Part shown: one piece after another, positions 16,325-26,198 of the stretch
How positions within the stretch are numbered: the stretch's first letter is position 1
Layout of the letters: the number at the start of each line of letters is the position of its first letter
Origin: Caldilineaceae bacterium
GTDB lineage: Bacteria > Chloroflexota > Anaerolineae > Caldilineales > Caldilineaceae
Assembly: GCA_019637695.1 (NCBI GenBank)
Contig: JAHBVG010000012.1
Location: forward strand, 1 to 64,000
Direction: 5' to 3'
DNA length: 64,000 nucleotides
Position numbers and translations under genes: made by a program
The notes under the pieces: model-generated
Database searches by the model: none
What the model saw: only the letters and a program-made list of their open reading frames with translations
Told to the model about the DNA's origin: nothing

Positions 16325-17427
16325 GGATGGCACGGATGCAGGTTGCAAGTGGCAGGTTTGCAGGTCTGCTATCCATATGGAGATGGATTGGACTGGTGGG
16401 AATTGTCCTGACCGTTGCGGGTTGTGGCGGCGCAACGCCTGCACCTTCCCCCACGCCGAGTTACAGCGCTCCTCAAGTGGAAATTCTTGTAGACGGATTG
16501 TTTGGCCCCATCGGCCTGGCGGAACTTCCCCACGGGGGAATCCTCGTGGCCGAGGAGGGCACCGGCGGCAATGACGACAGCGCAGGGATCAGCTTGATCA
16601 CGCCCAACGGAAGGATAGGACGGCTGATCAGCGGGCTGCCATCCACCCTTGACGCCGGGGATCTGGCGGGTGTCCCTATGATCGCGCTGGCCCCCGATGG
16701 TAGCCGGCTCTACTTGAGTACCTTTGGTCAGGGCCATCTGCTCACCCTGCCGCTGACGCCGGAGCAGCAGCAAAACGGACTCACCATCCCCGCCGCGCCC
16801 TACACGCCGGATGAACTCACGCCGGAAATGACGCCACTCAACAATGTTTTCCTCATCAATCCCTTTGACATTACCTTCGATGATGACGGCACACCTGTCG
16901 TCACCGACGCCAGCGCCAATGGCGTCGCCATCAAAAATCGGGATGGTACGACGCGCTTCTTTCACCGCTTTGAGAAGATTTCGGCTCCCCACAATCCCAC
17001 GTTGACAATCGAAGCCGTCCCCACCGGTATCGAGCGCTGGGGCGAGGACGAGTATCTCGTCACGCTCACCGGCGGCTGTCCTTACCCACCCGGCAGCGGA
17101 CAGCTTGTGATCATCGACAAAGCGCGCAATCAGCGTACAGCGGTGGATGGACTCAACATGCCCATCGACATTGTGCGCGGGCCAGATGGCACACTCTGGC
17201 TGCTGGAGTTTGCCCAATTTACGGCGGGCGTCAGTTGTTTCGACGGCTCCGGCTACCGGCCCCAAACCGGTCGTCTCAGCCATGTACTGCCAGACTGGTC
17301 CTTAGAGACGGTATTATCGGATCTTAACTTCCCTGGCGCAGTCTTGCCAGCCAGCGACGGCGCGCTCTACATCAGCGAAGTCCTCACCGGGCGCGTCCTG
17401 CGCGTCACCTTCCCCGCGGCGGAATGA
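16321..17427 (+). CDS. ScyD/ScyE-like beta-propeller lipoprotein
   Basis: A 368-residue lipoprotein with a signal ending LTVAGC, then a Pro/Ser/Thr linker and an NHL/strictosidine-synthase-like propeller. Typical segments are VDGLFGPIGLAELPHGGILVAEEGTG and the ending LNFPGAVLPASDGALYISE, which match ScyD/ScyE-type proteins. Function outside cyanobacterial scytonemin synthesis is unknown. The ATG overlaps the GDPD stop by 4 bp. The first dozen codons coincide with a TTGCAGG-type heptamer string, so the extreme N-terminus may have been altered by repeat insertion; a later start is possible. Confidence 0.75.
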   Translation: MRMARMQVASGRFAGLLSIWRWIGLVGIVLTVAGCGGATPAPSPTPSYSAPQVEILVDGLFGPIGLAELPHGGILVAEEGTGGNDDSAGISLITPNGRIGRLISGLPSTLDAGDLAGVPMIALAPDGSRLYLSTFGQGHLLTLPLTPEQQQNGLTIPAAPYTPDELTPEMTPLNNVFLINPFDITFDDDGTPVVTDASANGVAIKNRDGTTRFFHRFEKISAPHNPTLTIEAVPTGIERWGEDEYLVTLTGGCPYPPGSGQLVIIDKARNQRTAVDGLNMPIDIVRGPDGTLWLLEFAQFTAGVSCFDGSGYRPQTGRLSHVLPDWSLETVLSDLNFPGAVLPASDGALYISEVLTGRVLRVTFPAAE

Positions 17428-17432
17428 GAATG

Positions 17433-17522
17433 CGGCCGGTGGACCGCAGACCACAGACCGCAGAGAATACCCAATATCCAATACCCAATATCCAATACCC
17501 AATATCCAATCCCCAGTCCCTT
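17433..17522. repeat. Heptamer arrays CCGCAGA, CCAATAC/CCAATAT and CCCCAGT
   Basis: CAGACCACAGACCGCAGA is followed by about eight CCAATAT/CCAATAC units, then CCCCAGTCCC. The arrays begin 6 bp after the lipoprotein stop. The rest of the gap to the GYD gene holds only its ribosome-binding site and no recognised promoter. Confidence 0.85.
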
Positions 17523-17656
17523 TTTCCTTCATTTTTTGATTTCGTAAGTTGTGATATAGTGGCACTACTGACTGAAACGCATACGCTATGCGATAGAGAA
17601 AATTTGGGGAAGTTGAACCACCACCGGTGTGGAACGCCTGCCAGAGGGAGAGACAA

Positions 17657-18091
17657 ATGCCAACTTATATTTTACTCACGCAATTCAACGCCGATGCCAT
17701 TATCGATCCGCAGGAGATGGCAAACCTTGATAAGATGGTGAAAAAGCGGGTACGTGTCGAGTGTAGCGGTGTGGAATGGCTCGATAGTTACATTTTGCTG
17801 GGCCGCTACGATGCGTTGGATATTTTTCAGGCGCCCGATAATCAGATGGCCTCTAAGGTCGCGGTGATCATTCGTTCGTTTGGTCATGCCACCACCGAAG
17901 TATTGCCCGCCACCAGTTGGTCTGATTTTGCCAACGCGCTGGGTGATCTAGGCGCAGTACAGTCTGATCATCAGGGGGGTGACGAGTTGATCAGCCGCGA
18001 GGAAGTGGACAAATCGATCAAGGATGAAGTCGATGTAGCGTCGATGGAGTCCTTCCCAGCCAGCGACCCGCCTAGCTATAGCCCTGGCTGA
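17657..18091 (+). CDS. GYD-domain protein
   Basis: A 144-residue protein opening MPTYILLTQFNADAI. The GRYDALDIFQAPD segment contains the diagnostic (G-x-)YD motif of the GYD superfamily, a ferredoxin-like alpha/beta barrel of about 95 residues with unknown function. An acidic tail follows (SREEVDKSIKDEVDVASMES). GGGAG precedes the ATG by 10 bp. No functional link to neighbours is evident. Confidence 0.82.
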   Translation: MPTYILLTQFNADAIIDPQEMANLDKMVKKRVRVECSGVEWLDSYILLGRYDALDIFQAPDNQMASKVAVIIRSFGHATTEVLPATSWSDFANALGDLGAVQSDHQGGDELISREEVDKSIKDEVDVASMESFPASDPPSYSPG

Positions 18092-18231
18092 TTGCTCCTA
18101 ATCCAGGCGAGTTTATGGTAATTTGCCGATTGGCCCGAATCTATCCACATGGCCGCTCCTCGCGAGCGGTCATGCGCGTTTTGGATCTATGTCTTTCAAA
18201 ATTTGCATCACGGCGAGAGAGGACGCGCAAC

Positions 18232-19365
18232 ATGCGGATTGCACTCTTCAGCGATGTGTATAAGCCGGTTGTCAATGGTGTCGTCAACCATGTTGCGTTG
18301 CTCAAGAAATATTTCGAGCAACTGGGCGAACAGGTCTGGCTCTTTGTGCCGGGGGCCTCTGCCATTGACGATGGCGAAAAGAACGTGATTCGCATCCCCG
18401 GCATCCCGATTGCGGATACAGGCTATCATTTGAGCGTTGCAGTGGATCGGCGCAGCCGTACTTTGCTCAAGCAGATGGATGTCATCCACGTCCATCATCC
18501 TTTCCTCAGCGGCAGCTTTGGCCTCTCTTTTTCGCGCCGTTACAATTTACCGTTGATCTTCACGAATCACACCCGTTATGATCTCTATGTGCAGCAATAC
18601 CTGCCGCGTCTGCCAGAGACCATTTCAGAAACTGCACTCCACGCATTTTTCCATCTCTTCAGCGGACGTTGTAACGTCATCATCGCTCCTAGCCAGAGTA
18701 TCGCTGGGATCATGCACGAGTGGGGAGTCCATAGTAAGGTTGTTGTTGTCCCCAACGGGATTGAATTGGAGAATTTCCAGACGTCTGCACATCGCCTTAC
18801 CCGCAAAAATCTAGGGATTGCGGATGATGTGCAAGTAGGGATCTTTGTAGGGCGGATGAGCGGCGAAAAGAGTGTGGATCGGCTGCTGACGATCTTTGCT
18901 ACGCTCTTTGCAGAGGAGCCATCCTTGCATCTGTTGCTTGTCGGCGGCGGTCCAGATCTAGAAGAGTACCGGCATCTGGCCCACCAACTGGGGATCACCC
19001 ACAAAGTGACCTTTACCGGTAAGGTGCCCTATACAGACGTGGCTGATTATCTGGCATTGGCCGATTTTTTCGTTTCGGCCAGCGTCACCGAAGTCCATCC
19101 ACTGACCTTTATTGAGGCGGCGGCGGCGGGGTTGCCTTCAGTCGGCCTGGCCTCACCGGGCGTCCAGGATATGATCCTCGACGGCGAAACCGGCTACATT
19201 GCAGCGGACAATGATCTCAGCTTTGGGCTGCGCATCCTCCGCATGGCCCAGGCTCGCGAGCATCGCTTGAAGATGGGGCAACGGGCACGCATCCACAGCA
19301 ACCAGTTCGCTGCGCATGCCAACGCGCGTAAAGTCCTGAGCGTCTATCGTGACTGTCTATCGTGA
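18232..19365 (+). CDS. Glycosyltransferase family 4
   Basis: A 377-residue GT-B glycosyltransferase. The N-terminal half begins MRIALFSDVYKPVVNGVVNHV, typical of lipid or mannosyl GT4 enzymes (diacylglycerol glucosyltransferase / PimB-like). The C-terminal half has VGRMSGEKSVDRLL, LVGGGPDLEEY and EVHPLTFIEAAAAGLP, the E-x7-E nucleotide-sugar site. The start is taken at MRIALF, with a GAGAGAGG upstream; the ORF is open further up, but that part has no family similarity. Substrate unknown; it probably glycosylates a membrane lipid. Confidence 0.88.
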   Translation: MRIALFSDVYKPVVNGVVNHVALLKKYFEQLGEQVWLFVPGASAIDDGEKNVIRIPGIPIADTGYHLSVAVDRRSRTLLKQMDVIHVHHPFLSGSFGLSFSRRYNLPLIFTNHTRYDLYVQQYLPRLPETISETALHAFFHLFSGRCNVIIAPSQSIAGIMHEWGVHSKVVVVPNGIELENFQTSAHRLTRKNLGIADDVQVGIFVGRMSGEKSVDRLLTIFATLFAEEPSLHLLLVGGGPDLEEYRHLAHQLGITHKVTFTGKVPYTDVADYLALADFFVSASVTEVHPLTFIEAAAAGLPSVGLASPGVQDMILDGETGYIAADNDLSFGLRILRMAQAREHRLKMGQRARIHSNQFAAHANARKVLSVYRDCLS

Positions 19366-19687
19366 AAGGGGCGCACATTATTGTTGGCTGAGGTCTGCTA
19401 TATCTCAGAACTCATTGCCATCCATGCGCTTTTGCTGTATGATGGGCAAGCGGCAACGCACGGTGGATCGCGTTCCAGCGCCGAGCAGCACAGGTCTTAT
19501 CGTCTATCACATTTTATCCATCCCCTATCTGTGAATAGGATAACTAACATGGCTGTGCTGGTAAGCTTTTTTATCTTACCCACCGGATTTATTTCTTTGC
19601 TGTGGTCACAGTGGCAAACAACCGCTCTGATTTATTGCTTCATGCCAACCATTATTCTTTTGTCGTCATTACTGGGAGGTCTTATTT
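19366..19687. other. 322-bp leader region with promoter ahead of the PIN/TRAM gene
   Basis: A good sigma-70-type promoter is present at 19415-19443: TTGCCA and TATGAT with a 17-bp spacer. That leaves an untranslated leader of about 235 nt. A small open frame from 19550 (MAVLVSFFILPTG) is hydrophobic but runs into the next gene in another frame and is not called. No known riboswitch is recognised. Confidence 0.5.
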
Positions 19688-20800
19688 ATGCGCTGGGAAC
19701 TGCTAGTTCGTATCCTGGTCATGGCTACTTTTGGGCTGCTAGGATGGGAAGCAGGGCGCATGTTGGCCGGTGTCGAGCGGATCGAACACCTGACTCTGGA
19801 TGCTGCCCGCATCTTGGGACCGGTGGTCTTGAGCGCGTCTCTGGTGGGCTTTTTTGTGGCCCCCTGGCTTACGCTCAAACCGGCTATGGCAACTCGCGCC
19901 AGTCTGCGTCATGTACCAACCGTGCAACTCGTAGCCGGGACACTGGGGCTCGCCGTCGGCATGATGATCGCGGCGCTGCTCGCCTATCCACTTTCGCTGC
20001 TGCCTACCCCCTTTGGAACGATCTTGCCTTTGGTCGGCGTGATTGTCCTGGGTTATCTGGGCATCACGGTGATGATCCTGCGCCAGCGGGAGATCTTCTC
20101 CTTTTTTCGGCTGGGGCGCACGGGTGAACCTGCCGCCGAGAAGCCAGAGGTTAGTAACGTTCACCCCTCTTTGATGCTGCTGGATACAAGCGTAATTATC
20201 GACGGGCGGATTGCCGACGTAGCCGAAACAGGCTTCTTGTGGGCCGTTCTGGCGGTGCCGCGCTTTGTCCTCAATGAACTCCAATACATTGCGGATTCGC
20301 CTGAAGTCCTGCGCCGCAATCGGGGTCGCCGTGGGCTAGAGATGCTCGATCGGCTGCGTAGCTGTCAGGCAGTCGAGATCGTCTTCATGGACCAAGATCC
20401 CATCGACGCCCGCCAGGTGGACGATAAACTGGTCAGCCTGGCCCGCGAACTCAACGCGGCGATTGTCACCAACGATTTTAACCTTAACCGCGTGGCCAAA
20501 CTCCAGGGCGTCCTCGTACTCAACATCAACGAATTGGCCAATGCCGTCAAATCGGTGGTACTCCCCGGCGAGGAAATGGCGATCAAGGTGATTCAAGAGG
20601 GGAAAGAGATCAACCAGGGCGTCGGCTACCTCGAAGATGGTACAATGGTGGTGGTAGAGAATGGTCGCCGCTTCTTGGCGCGCGAAATCACAGTGCAGGT
20701 GACCAAAGTCTTACAAACCAATGCCGGCCGTTTGATTTTTGCCGTACCTGACGCTAAAAATAAGGATGAGAAACAATCGTCGGTGAATCACCGCAATTGA
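19688..20800 (+). CDS. PIN/TRAM domain membrane protein (YacL family)
   Basis: A 370-residue protein. About residues 1-135 contain four hydrophobic segments. A PIN domain follows from LMLLDTSVIIDGRIADV to AAIVTNDFNLNRVAKLQ, with four acidic residues in D-T-S, E-L, D-D-K and T-N-D positions. A C-terminal TRAM domain (GVGYLEDGTMVVVENGR) covers roughly the last 80 residues. This is the YacL architecture found in Firmicutes, Actinobacteria and Chloroflexi and suggests membrane-attached RNA binding or cleavage. A GGAGGT lies 9 bp before the ATG. cysS and rlmB follow on the same strand. Confidence 0.9.
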   Translation: MRWELLVRILVMATFGLLGWEAGRMLAGVERIEHLTLDAARILGPVVLSASLVGFFVAPWLTLKPAMATRASLRHVPTVQLVAGTLGLAVGMMIAALLAYPLSLLPTPFGTILPLVGVIVLGYLGITVMILRQREIFSFFRLGRTGEPAAEKPEVSNVHPSLMLLDTSVIIDGRIADVAETGFLWAVLAVPRFVLNELQYIADSPEVLRRNRGRRGLEMLDRLRSCQAVEIVFMDQDPIDARQVDDKLVSLARELNAAIVTNDFNLNRVAKLQGVLVLNINELANAVKSVVLPGEEMAIKVIQEGKEINQGVGYLEDGTMVVVENGRRFLAREITVQVTKVLQTNAGRLIFAVPDAKNKDEKQSSVNHRN

Positions 20801-20819
20801 CGACCGCGGACCGCAGACA

Positions 20820-20881
20820 AAGCTACCTGCTACCTGCTATCTGCTACCTGCTATCTGCTACCTGCTATCTGCTACCTGTAC
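20820..20881. repeat. Heptamer array (TACCTGC/TATCTGC)
   Basis: About eight tandem period-7 units alternate TACCTGC and TATCTGC, preceded by a short CCGCAGA piece. It lies between the PIN/TRAM gene and cysS. This family contains TAG on the reverse strand and occurs only in a gap, unlike the stop-free families. Confidence 0.9.
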
Positions 20882-20932
20882 CTCACAGATCTTGACATAA
20901 ACGATCCAGACTCCCAACATGGAAAGCGATTC

Positions 20933-22348
20933 ATGAGCCTGCGCATTTATAACACGTTGACCCGCAAAGAAGAACCGTTCCAACCCGTGGAAGAAGGCAA
21001 GGTCCGCATGTATGTCTGCGGACCTACTGTCTACGCCGACGCCCACATCGGTCACGCCATGAGCGCGATTGTCTTTGACATGGTGCGCCGTTATTTGCAG
21101 TTCCGCGGCTACGAGGTCACCTACGTCACCAACTTCACCGATGTGGATGATAAGATCATCACCCGCGCCAATCAACTAGGCGAAGATCCCTTCGAATTGG
21201 CCCAGCGCTACGCCGACAAATATCTTGATCATCTCAGCGATCTCAACATTCTGCCTGCCGACGAATATCCGCGGGTGACCAATGAGATCGGCACGATCAT
21301 CGAAGTGATCCAGGGTCTGGGCGAGGAAGGGTACGCCTATGAGGTAGATGGCAGCGTCTACTTCCGCGTGGATAAAGATCCCGACTATGGCCGCTTGAGC
21401 GGACGCAACCAGGGCGACGCCTTAACAGGAACGCGTGTCGCCAGCGACGAACGCAAGGAGAATGTGGCCGACTTCGCGCTTTGGAAGGCAGCCAAAACGG
21501 GCGAACCGGCCTGGGATAGCCCATGGGGAGAGGGACGGCCGGGCTGGCATATTGAGTGTTCGGCCATGTGTCTGCACCACCTGGGCGAAACCATCGACAT
21601 CCACGGCGGCGGCAACGATCTCATCTTCCCGCACCACGAGAACGAGATTGCGCAGAGCGAAAGCCTCACAGGCAAGCCCTTTGCCAAAGTCTGGATGCAC
21701 AATGGTATGTTGCAACTGGGCGGCGAAAAGATGAGCAAGTCGCTGGGCAACCTGATCACGATTGATGACTTTTTGCGCGATCACTCGGCGGACGCGCTGC
21801 GCCTGCTCATCTTCTCAGGTCATTATCGTAAGCCGGTCATGTACAACGACGAAACGATTGGCGCTGCCGAACGTTCACTCGCCCGGCTGCGCACAGTGTT
21901 GCGTCCTTCCACCGGGCATAAGAGCGTGGGCGAAGAGGTTGATGTTTTGCGTGAAGCCACTGAGAATGCCCGCGTCGCCTTTATCGAAGCGATGGACGCC
22001 GATTTTAACACGAGCAGCGCGCTGGCATCCCTCTTCGAGATGGTGCGCGCTGTCAATAGCGCCCGTAGCGCCGGCGTCGCCGGTCCATTCTTTGAGGCGG
22101 CGCAGCGGACCTTCCGCGATCTGGCTGGGGTGTTAGGGCTGACGCTGGTGGAAGAGGAATCCACTGCACGGGTGGGGATGGAGGCCAAACCCTTTGTGGA
22201 TCTATTGGTGCAGATCCGCACGGACTTGCGCGCGCAGAAGCAATGGGCGCTGGCCGATCAAATTCGTAATCGCCTGACCGAACTCTCGATTGTGCTGGAG
22301 GATACGCCTGAGGGCACGCAGTGGCGTTACGAGGAGTCATCCTCATGA
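20933..22348 (+). CDS. cysS: Cysteinyl-tRNA synthetase
   Basis: A 471-residue class I synthetase that charges tRNA-Cys. The HIGH motif is in [14 protein letters not shown]. The zinc site uses C in YVCGPTVY, C in HIECSAMC, and His/Glu in FPHHENE. The KMSKS loop is [11 protein letters not shown]. The full family length is present. TTGACA lies about 40 bp upstream but with no good -10. The stop overlaps the start of the next gene by 4 bp. Confidence 0.97.
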   Translation: MSLRIYNTLTRKEEPFQPVEEGKVRMYVCGPTVYADAHIGHAMSAIVFDMVRRYLQFRGYEVTYVTNFTDVDDKIITRANQLGEDPFELAQRYADKYLDHLSDLNILPADEYPRVTNEIGTIIEVIQGLGEEGYAYEVDGSVYFRVDKDPDYGRLSGRNQGDALTGTRVASDERKENVADFALWKAAKTGEPAWDSPWGEGRPGWHIECSAMCLHHLGETIDIHGGGNDLIFPHHENEIAQSESLTGKPFAKVWMHNGMLQLGGEKMSKSLGNLITIDDFLRDHSADALRLLIFSGHYRKPVMYNDETIGAAERSLARLRTVLRPSTGHKSVGEEVDVLREATENARVAFIEAMDADFNTSSALASLFEMVRAVNSARSAGVAGPFFEAAQRTFRDLAGVLGLTLVEEESTARVGMEAKPFVDLLVQIRTDLRAQKQWALADQIRNRLTELSIVLEDTPEGTQWRYEESSS

Positions 22349-23106
22349 GTGAGCTACTCGCCGGGCGTCATGCCACGCTGGAAGCACTGCGGGCTGGGCG
22401 ACGCCATTTCTACCGGCTCTGGTTAGAAGGAGACGAAAAAAGTAAGCCAGGTGGGATCGTCGCCGAGATCGTTAGCCTGTGCGAAGGCCGCTCGCTGCCC
22501 ATCCGCACGATCCGCGGCGGTGTGTTTGAACGGCTCAAGGAAGGCGGCGTCAACCATCAAGGCGTCGCCCTGGAAGTAGGCGATTATCCTTACGTTGACA
22601 TCACCGCGCTGCTCGCGCGGGCGCGCCGGGGCGGCGCGGCGCTCTTCCTCTTGCTCGATCATCTGCAAGATCCGCAGAATTTAGGCACGTTGATCCGCAC
22701 TGCCGAAGCAATGGGCGTGGATGGGATCGTCATCCCCGACCGGCGGGCGGCGGGCGTTACGCCTGCGGTTAGCAATGCCAGCGCCGGCGCTGTGGAACAT
22801 CTGCCCGTGGCGCAGGTGACAAACCTGAATCGCGCCATTGAGGAGTTCAAAAAGGTCGGGGTCTGGGTCGCAGGGCTGGATATGGGCGATGATGCGATCC
22901 TTCTCGAAAAGGCAGATCTGACCGGCGCGCTGGCGCTGGTGGTGGGCAGCGAGGGCAGCGGCCTGAGCCGCCTGACGCGTGAAAAATGTGATTTTATTAT
23001 TCGCTTGCCCATGTTCGGGCGCGTGCAAAGCCTTAATGCTTCGGTGGCTGGCAGCATTGTCCTCTATGCGGCGCGCCGGCAACGGGCAGCGGAGCCTGCA
23101 TCCTAA
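22345..23106 (+). CDS. rlmB: SpoU/TrmH-family rRNA 2'-O-methyltransferase (RlmB-like)
   Basis: A 253-residue SPOUT methyltransferase. The N-terminal substrate-binding domain begins [17 protein letters not shown]. The knotted catalytic domain has motif 1 [21 protein letters not shown], motif 2 [15 protein letters not shown], and motif 3 [20 protein letters not shown]. It methylates the 2'-OH of a guanosine in 23S rRNA (G2251 in E. coli). The start MSELLAGRH overlaps the cysS stop (ATGA) with GAGGAG upstream. The cysS-rlmB order is a common bacterial pairing. Confidence 0.92.
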   Translation: MSELLAGRHATLEALRAGRRHFYRLWLEGDEKSKPGGIVAEIVSLCEGRSLPIRTIRGGVFERLKEGGVNHQGVALEVGDYPYVDITALLARARRGGAALFLLLDHLQDPQNLGTLIRTAEAMGVDGIVIPDRRAAGVTPAVSNASAGAVEHLPVAQVTNLNRAIEEFKKVGVWVAGLDMGDDAILLEKADLTGALALVVGSEGSGLSRLTREKCDFIIRLPMFGRVQSLNASVAGSIVLYAARRQRAAEPAS

Positions 23107-23202
23107 ACCTTGTAATATTTGTTGCGATACGAGGGACATCATTTGTCCTTTTTTATCTGAGTAAACGTCAAAATTCCCCATTCTATACAGAAGGAGTTGT
23201 CC

Positions 23203-24267
23203 ATGGCCAATGCTGTCCTCGGACCCAATCCCATCGAAACTTCAGATCCTTTTGCCGGGAAGATCATCACCATCGAGCGCTTTATTTTAGAGAAGCAGAA
23301 GGGCTACCCAGGCGCTACGGGTACGCTGACAAATATCCTCTATGATATTGCGCTCTCAGCGAAGATCATCGCCAGCCGCACGACCAAAGCCGGGCTGGTT
23401 GAAATCTTGGGCAGCACTGGACGCGAAAATGTACAGGGCGAAGTCGTCCAGAAATTGGACGAGTACGCCGATCGCATTCTCTTCAAGCTCAACGATCACA
23501 CAGGCCGACTGGCAGTGATGGCGTCAGAAGAACACCCCGACATCTTGCCCATCCCCGCTCACTACCCAACCGGGCCTTACGTGCTGCTCTTTGACCCGTT
23601 GGATGGTTCATCCAATATTGACGTCAACGTGAGCATTGGCACCATCTTCGCCATCTACCGGCGCAAAAGCCTGGAAGGTCGCGGCACGCTGGAAGATTGT
23701 CTACAACAGGGCAAAGATCTGGTGGCGGCTGGTTATGTGATCTACGGCGCCAGCACCATGTTGGTCTACTCGACTGGGCAGGGCGTCCACGGCTTTACCC
23801 TCGATCCTAGCGTTGGTGAGTTCCTGCTTTCGCACCCGAACATTGAATTCCCTGCCGCACCCAAGTATTACAGCGCCAATCAGGGGTATGAACTCTATTG
23901 GTCTGAGGGAGTGCGCCGTTACACCGAATGGCTACAAGGCAAGGATGGCAACAACAAAAAGCCGCTTTCCATGCGCTATATTGGCTCAATGGTGGCGGAT
24001 TTTCACCGCAATTTGCTCAGCGGCGGCATCTTCTATTATCCGGGAGATAGCAAAGATGGCGCGATGTCGCAAGGCAAACTGCGTCTTGTCTATGAATGTG
24101 CGCCTATGGCCTTTCTGGCGGAACAAGCGGGCGGCGCAGCTTCGGACGGTTATCAGAATGTGCTGGATATTCAACCACAGTCGCTACATCAACGCATCCC
24201 CTTCTTCGTCGGCAATAAAGATCTGGTGGCGAAGGCAGAGGAGTTCCTGGCGAAGTATGATCGGTAA
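23203..24267 (+). CDS. fbp: Class I fructose-1,6-bisphosphatase
   Basis: A 354-residue gluconeogenic enzyme that hydrolyses fructose-1,6-bisphosphate to fructose-6-phosphate. The metal-binding loop [19 protein letters not shown] is intact. The C-terminal substrate part has [21 protein letters not shown], the classical FBPase signature. An AAGGAG lies just before the ATG; an in-frame TTG two codons earlier is less likely. It ends ahead of a very strong hairpin terminator. Confidence 0.97.
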   Translation: MANAVLGPNPIETSDPFAGKIITIERFILEKQKGYPGATGTLTNILYDIALSAKIIASRTTKAGLVEILGSTGRENVQGEVVQKLDEYADRILFKLNDHTGRLAVMASEEHPDILPIPAHYPTGPYVLLFDPLDGSSNIDVNVSIGTIFAIYRRKSLEGRGTLEDCLQQGKDLVAAGYVIYGASTMLVYSTGQGVHGFTLDPSVGEFLLSHPNIEFPAAPKYYSANQGYELYWSEGVRRYTEWLQGKDGNNKKPLSMRYIGSMVADFHRNLLSGGIFYYPGDSKDGAMSQGKLRLVYECAPMAFLAEQAGGAASDGYQNVLDIQPQSLHQRIPFFVGNKDLVAKAEEFLAKYDR

Positions 24268-24272
24268 AAGCA

Positions 24273-24334
24273 ATGAAGGATGAATAAAGAAAGGGGCGTA
24301 GACTTCTACACCCCTTTCTTTATTCATCCTTCAT
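24273..24334. terminator. Long bidirectional hairpin terminator after fbp
   Basis: Two 29-bp arms separated by ACTT match at 28 of 29 positions, and the one mismatch is a G-U wobble. The arms carry A- and T-rich outer halves (AATAAAGAAAGGGG / CCCCTTTCTTTATT) so it can act in both directions. It begins 5 bp after the fbp stop. Confidence 0.85.
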
Positions 24335-24368
24335 CTCTCCTCATGTCGCATTTCGATGCTTACCAAAT

Positions 24369-24396
24369 TTGCTCTCTTTGCCCCTCGTTCTATAAT
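24369..24396 (+). promoter_or_regulatory. Promoter of the TolB-like lipoprotein gene
   Basis: A perfect TATAAT (24391-24396) with TTGCTC 16 bp upstream (24369-24374), about 90 bp before the chosen TTG start. Confidence 0.6.
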
Positions 24397-24488
24397 CCAG
24401 TTATGAAGAATTCTCAATTCTTAGCGGATATCTCTTGATCATCCTCTCGAACAACCTCTTAAGAACCATTCCACAGAAAGGCCTCACT

Positions 24489-26156
24489 TTGTTAACCATT
24501 AGAAAACATTCCACATGGGGATCGATCTCTGCGATCCTCGCGTTTGTATTGATTGTGGCGGGCTGTGTCCCAACAGCGCGTCTGCTCGTCGGCGTCGGCG
24601 CCGAACAGGCCAGCCAGCAGGCGGATCTCCTGGCGACACCGATGATGGAGCCAGCTACACAGATCCCGACAGAAGAACCAACGGAAGAACCAACGGCTAC
24701 CAATACATCGACGCCGGCACCGACACCGACTAACACGGCGACGACCGCGCCAACCGCAACGAATACGCCAACGACCGCGCCGACAGCCACCAATACACCG
24801 ACGCCGGAACCGACGGCCACCAATACACCGACGCCGGAGCCGACAGCCACCAATACGCCGATGCCGGAGCCGACAGCCACCAATACGCCGATGCCGGAAC
24901 CGACGGCAACCAATACACCGATGCCGGAACCGACGGCAACCAACACAGCGACGACCGCGCCGACGGCGACCAATACGCCAATGCCGGAGCCGACAGCCAC
25001 CAATACGCCAATGCCGGAACCGACGGCGACCGCTACGCCAATGCTAGAAGCGGAAGCGATTAGAGTGCGCGTGGTACAGACTAGCGTGAACCTGCGCGGT
25101 GGACCTGGCACTACCTTCCCCATTGTTGGCAATGCGGTAGCAGGCGCGGAATTCCCCATCTTGGGGCGCAATGAAGCCGGGGATTGGTATCTGATCGATC
25201 GCGGCGCTGGGCTCTCTAGTTGGATCTTCGCCCAACTCGTCACAGTGCTGGGCGATGTCTCGACTATCCCAGTGGCCGATGACATCCCCGTAGCGCCATC
25301 CACTGGTGGGCAGCAGACAGGTACTGTAGCGACTCAACCCGCTGCACAACCCATTGCCCCCGGTACTGTGTCAGGCCGTCTACTCTACTCATTAGCCAAT
25401 ATGGACGCCGACCGCTGGGAATTGTGGGAATACAACTTCGCCACGGGCAGCAGCAACAAAGTAGCCGATTGGCGCACCGAAGTTGACATCAGCAAGGATG
25501 GCAACCAAATCGCCTATTACGCCTGGGCCGGGGATGTGGGCGCCCAAAACGAGGGTATCTGGATCATGGATGGCAATTTCGCCAATAATCGCGAGGTCAT
25601 TGGCGGCGGCGCGTATCCTAGCTTCAGCCCTGGCGGCGACCGGCTCTCCTTCAACGGCGGCGCAGATATTTACGTCATCAACACCGATGGGAAAGGGTTG
25701 CGCAGACTTACCCGCGGCGAATATGGGTCATGGAGCCCTGTAAACGATGAGATCGTCCACCGGGCCTGTGTCGGCGGCGGCTGTGGACTCTATGCTATCA
25801 ACGCCAATAGCGAGGATGCCAATGCCAAGCGCCGTCTGACCGAAGGCGGCAGCGATGGTCAGCCTGCGTGGAGCCCAGAGGGTAGCCAGATTGCCTACAT
25901 CAGCCAGGAAGACGGCAACTTCGAAGTCTACATTATCAATGCAGACGGCAGCGGCAAAGTACGTCTCACCAACGATCTTGCCAGCGATGGCCTGCCTGTG
26001 TGGAGCCCGGATGGTCAGTGGATCGCCTTCCGTAGCGACCGCGGCGGCAATTGGGCGATCTACATTGTCCGGCCAGATGGCAGCAATCTGCGCAAAGTCA
26101 CCGATGCCAATGTACTCGACCGCTGGTTCTTTGAGAAGATGGACTGGCGAAGGTAG
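24489..26156 (+). CDS. Lipoprotein with Thr-Pro repeat linker, SH3b domain and TolB-like propeller
   Basis: A 555-residue exported protein. The signal ends LAFVLIVAGC (lipobox). A long low-complexity linker of TPEPTATN-type octapeptides spans about residues 60-180. An SH3b domain (VNLRGGPGTTFPIVGNAV) follows near residue 190, then a C-terminal WD40-like/PD40 propeller with repeats such as GQPAWSPEGSQIAYIS and GLPVWSPDGQWIAFRSD. Probably a surface protein binding cell wall or other polymer. The start is uncertain: TTG here has AGAAAGG 7 bp upstream; a TTG at 24435 is also in frame, and no ATG precedes the signal. Confidence 0.8.
   Translation: MLTIRKHSTWGSISAILAFVLIVAGCVPTARLLVGVGAEQASQQADLLATPMMEPATQIPTEEPTEEPTATNTSTPAPTPTNTATTAPTATNTPTTAPTATNTPTPEPTATNTPTPEPTATNTPMPEPTATNTPMPEPTATNTPMPEPTATNTATTAPTATNTPMPEPTATNTPMPEPTATATPMLEAEAIRVRVVQTSVNLRGGPGTTFPIVGNAVAGAEFPILGRNEAGDWYLIDRGAGLSSWIFAQLVTVLGDVSTIPVADDIPVAPSTGGQQTGTVATQPAAQPIAPGTVSGRLLYSLANMDADRWELWEYNFATGSSNKVADWRTEVDISKDGNQIAYYAWAGDVGAQNEGIWIMDGNFANNREVIGGGAYPSFSPGGDRLSFNGGADIYVINTDGKGLRRLTRGEYGSWSPVNDEIVHRACVGGGCGLYAINANSEDANAKRRLTEGGSDGQPAWSPEGSQIAYISQEDGNFEVYIINADGSGKVRLTNDLASDGLPVWSPDGQWIAFRSDRGGNWAIYIVRPDGSNLRKVTDANVLDRWFFEKMDWRR
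24690..25045 (+). repeat. 24-bp tandem repeats coding for TPEPTATN linker
   Basis: About fourteen degenerate 24-bp units encode octapeptides (TPEPTATN, MPEPTATN, TTAPTATN). They are distinct in period from the heptamer families and confined to this gene. Likely variable in number between strains. Confidence 0.85.
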
Positions 26157-26161
26157 ATAAT

Positions 26162-26198
26162 AAGGGTGAAGGGTGAGGTTTCTTCACTCTTCACCCTT
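26162..26198. terminator. Hairpin between convergent genes
   Basis: AAGGGTGAAGGGTGA and TCACTCTTCACCCTT form a 15-bp stem with one mismatch and a 7-nt loop. It occupies the whole gap between the lipoprotein gene and the convergent pterin dehydratase gene. Confidence 0.65.

Noticed and set aside
17433-17522. CRISPR-like array
   Set aside because: Units are 7 bp without spacers, so these are tandem repeats and not CRISPR.
19366-19687. tRNA or small RNA gene in the leader
   Set aside because: No cloverleaf or CCA-ended structure could be traced by eye.
19550-20127. Small hydrophobic frame starting MAVLVSFFILP upstream of the PIN/TRAM gene
   Set aside because: It has no good ribosome site, runs out of frame through the PIN/TRAM gene, and loses hydrophobicity where that gene begins.
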